DNA from: Candidatus Pacearchaeota archaeon
Lineage (GTDB): Archaea > Nanobdellota > Nanobdellia > Pacearchaeales > GW2011-AR1
Length of the DNA: 48,207 nt
Assembly: GCA_016186425.1 (NCBI GenBank)
Contig: JACPLR010000023.1
Span: 1 to 48,207, forward strand
Direction: 5' to 3'
The first letter of the stretch is position 1, and the number at the start of each line of letters is the position of its first letter. The notes beneath the pieces were generated by a model. The model ran no database searches, was not told where the DNA came from, and saw nothing but the letters and a program-made list of their open reading frames with translations. A program made the position numbers and the translations under genes. This document shows positions 48,097 through 48,207 of the stretch, in pieces.

Positions 48097-48207
48097 TTCT
48101 TTTTACATTAACCCCCTTTCAATCAATATAGTTTTGTTATCCGATTTGGTATAACCATAAATTGAGTTCTTTGATAGATTAATTAAGTTAATCGAGTTAA
48201 TTGATTT

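Noticed and set aside
1-48207. tRNA genes, transposases, integrases
   Set aside because: No tRNA-like GGTTCRAAT arm with cloverleaf and no recognisable DDE/IS/integrase protein was seen on either strand.

Overview
Low-GC window, most likely from a DPANN-type archaeon (Woesearchaeota/Pacearchaeota-like; this placement is inference). It is dominated by genes for secreted and cell-surface proteins: MopE/lamin-tail/cadherin-like giants, Cys-rich repeat + VWA proteins, a lipase-like hydrolase, a subtilase, FG-GAP and PGF-pre-PGF proteins. There is also a surface-glycan/glycosylation cluster (20.5-32.7 kb). A minus-strand SRP (7S) RNA lies near the left end. An accessory segment (about 25.0-27.7 kb) interrupts the glycosylation cluster. 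It carries a DUF4258/DUF2283 pair and a tightly coupled three-gene operon ending in a caspase/CHAT-like cysteine peptidase, and it is bracketed by direct repeats that look like remnant 3' ends of GT4 glycosyltransferase genes. Other signals: a dispersed family of covarying hairpin elements placed 3' of surface-protein genes; dispersed A/T-rich intergenic repeats; a candidate promoter-driven small RNA at ~15.74-15.81 kb; a giant Cys-rich gene broken at three repeat junctions, two of them bounded by the same 138-bp exact repeat; an in-frame TGA in an FG-GAP gene; and a structured leader before a NYN-domain gene. All calls come from reading the sequence and supplied translations; no database searches were run.
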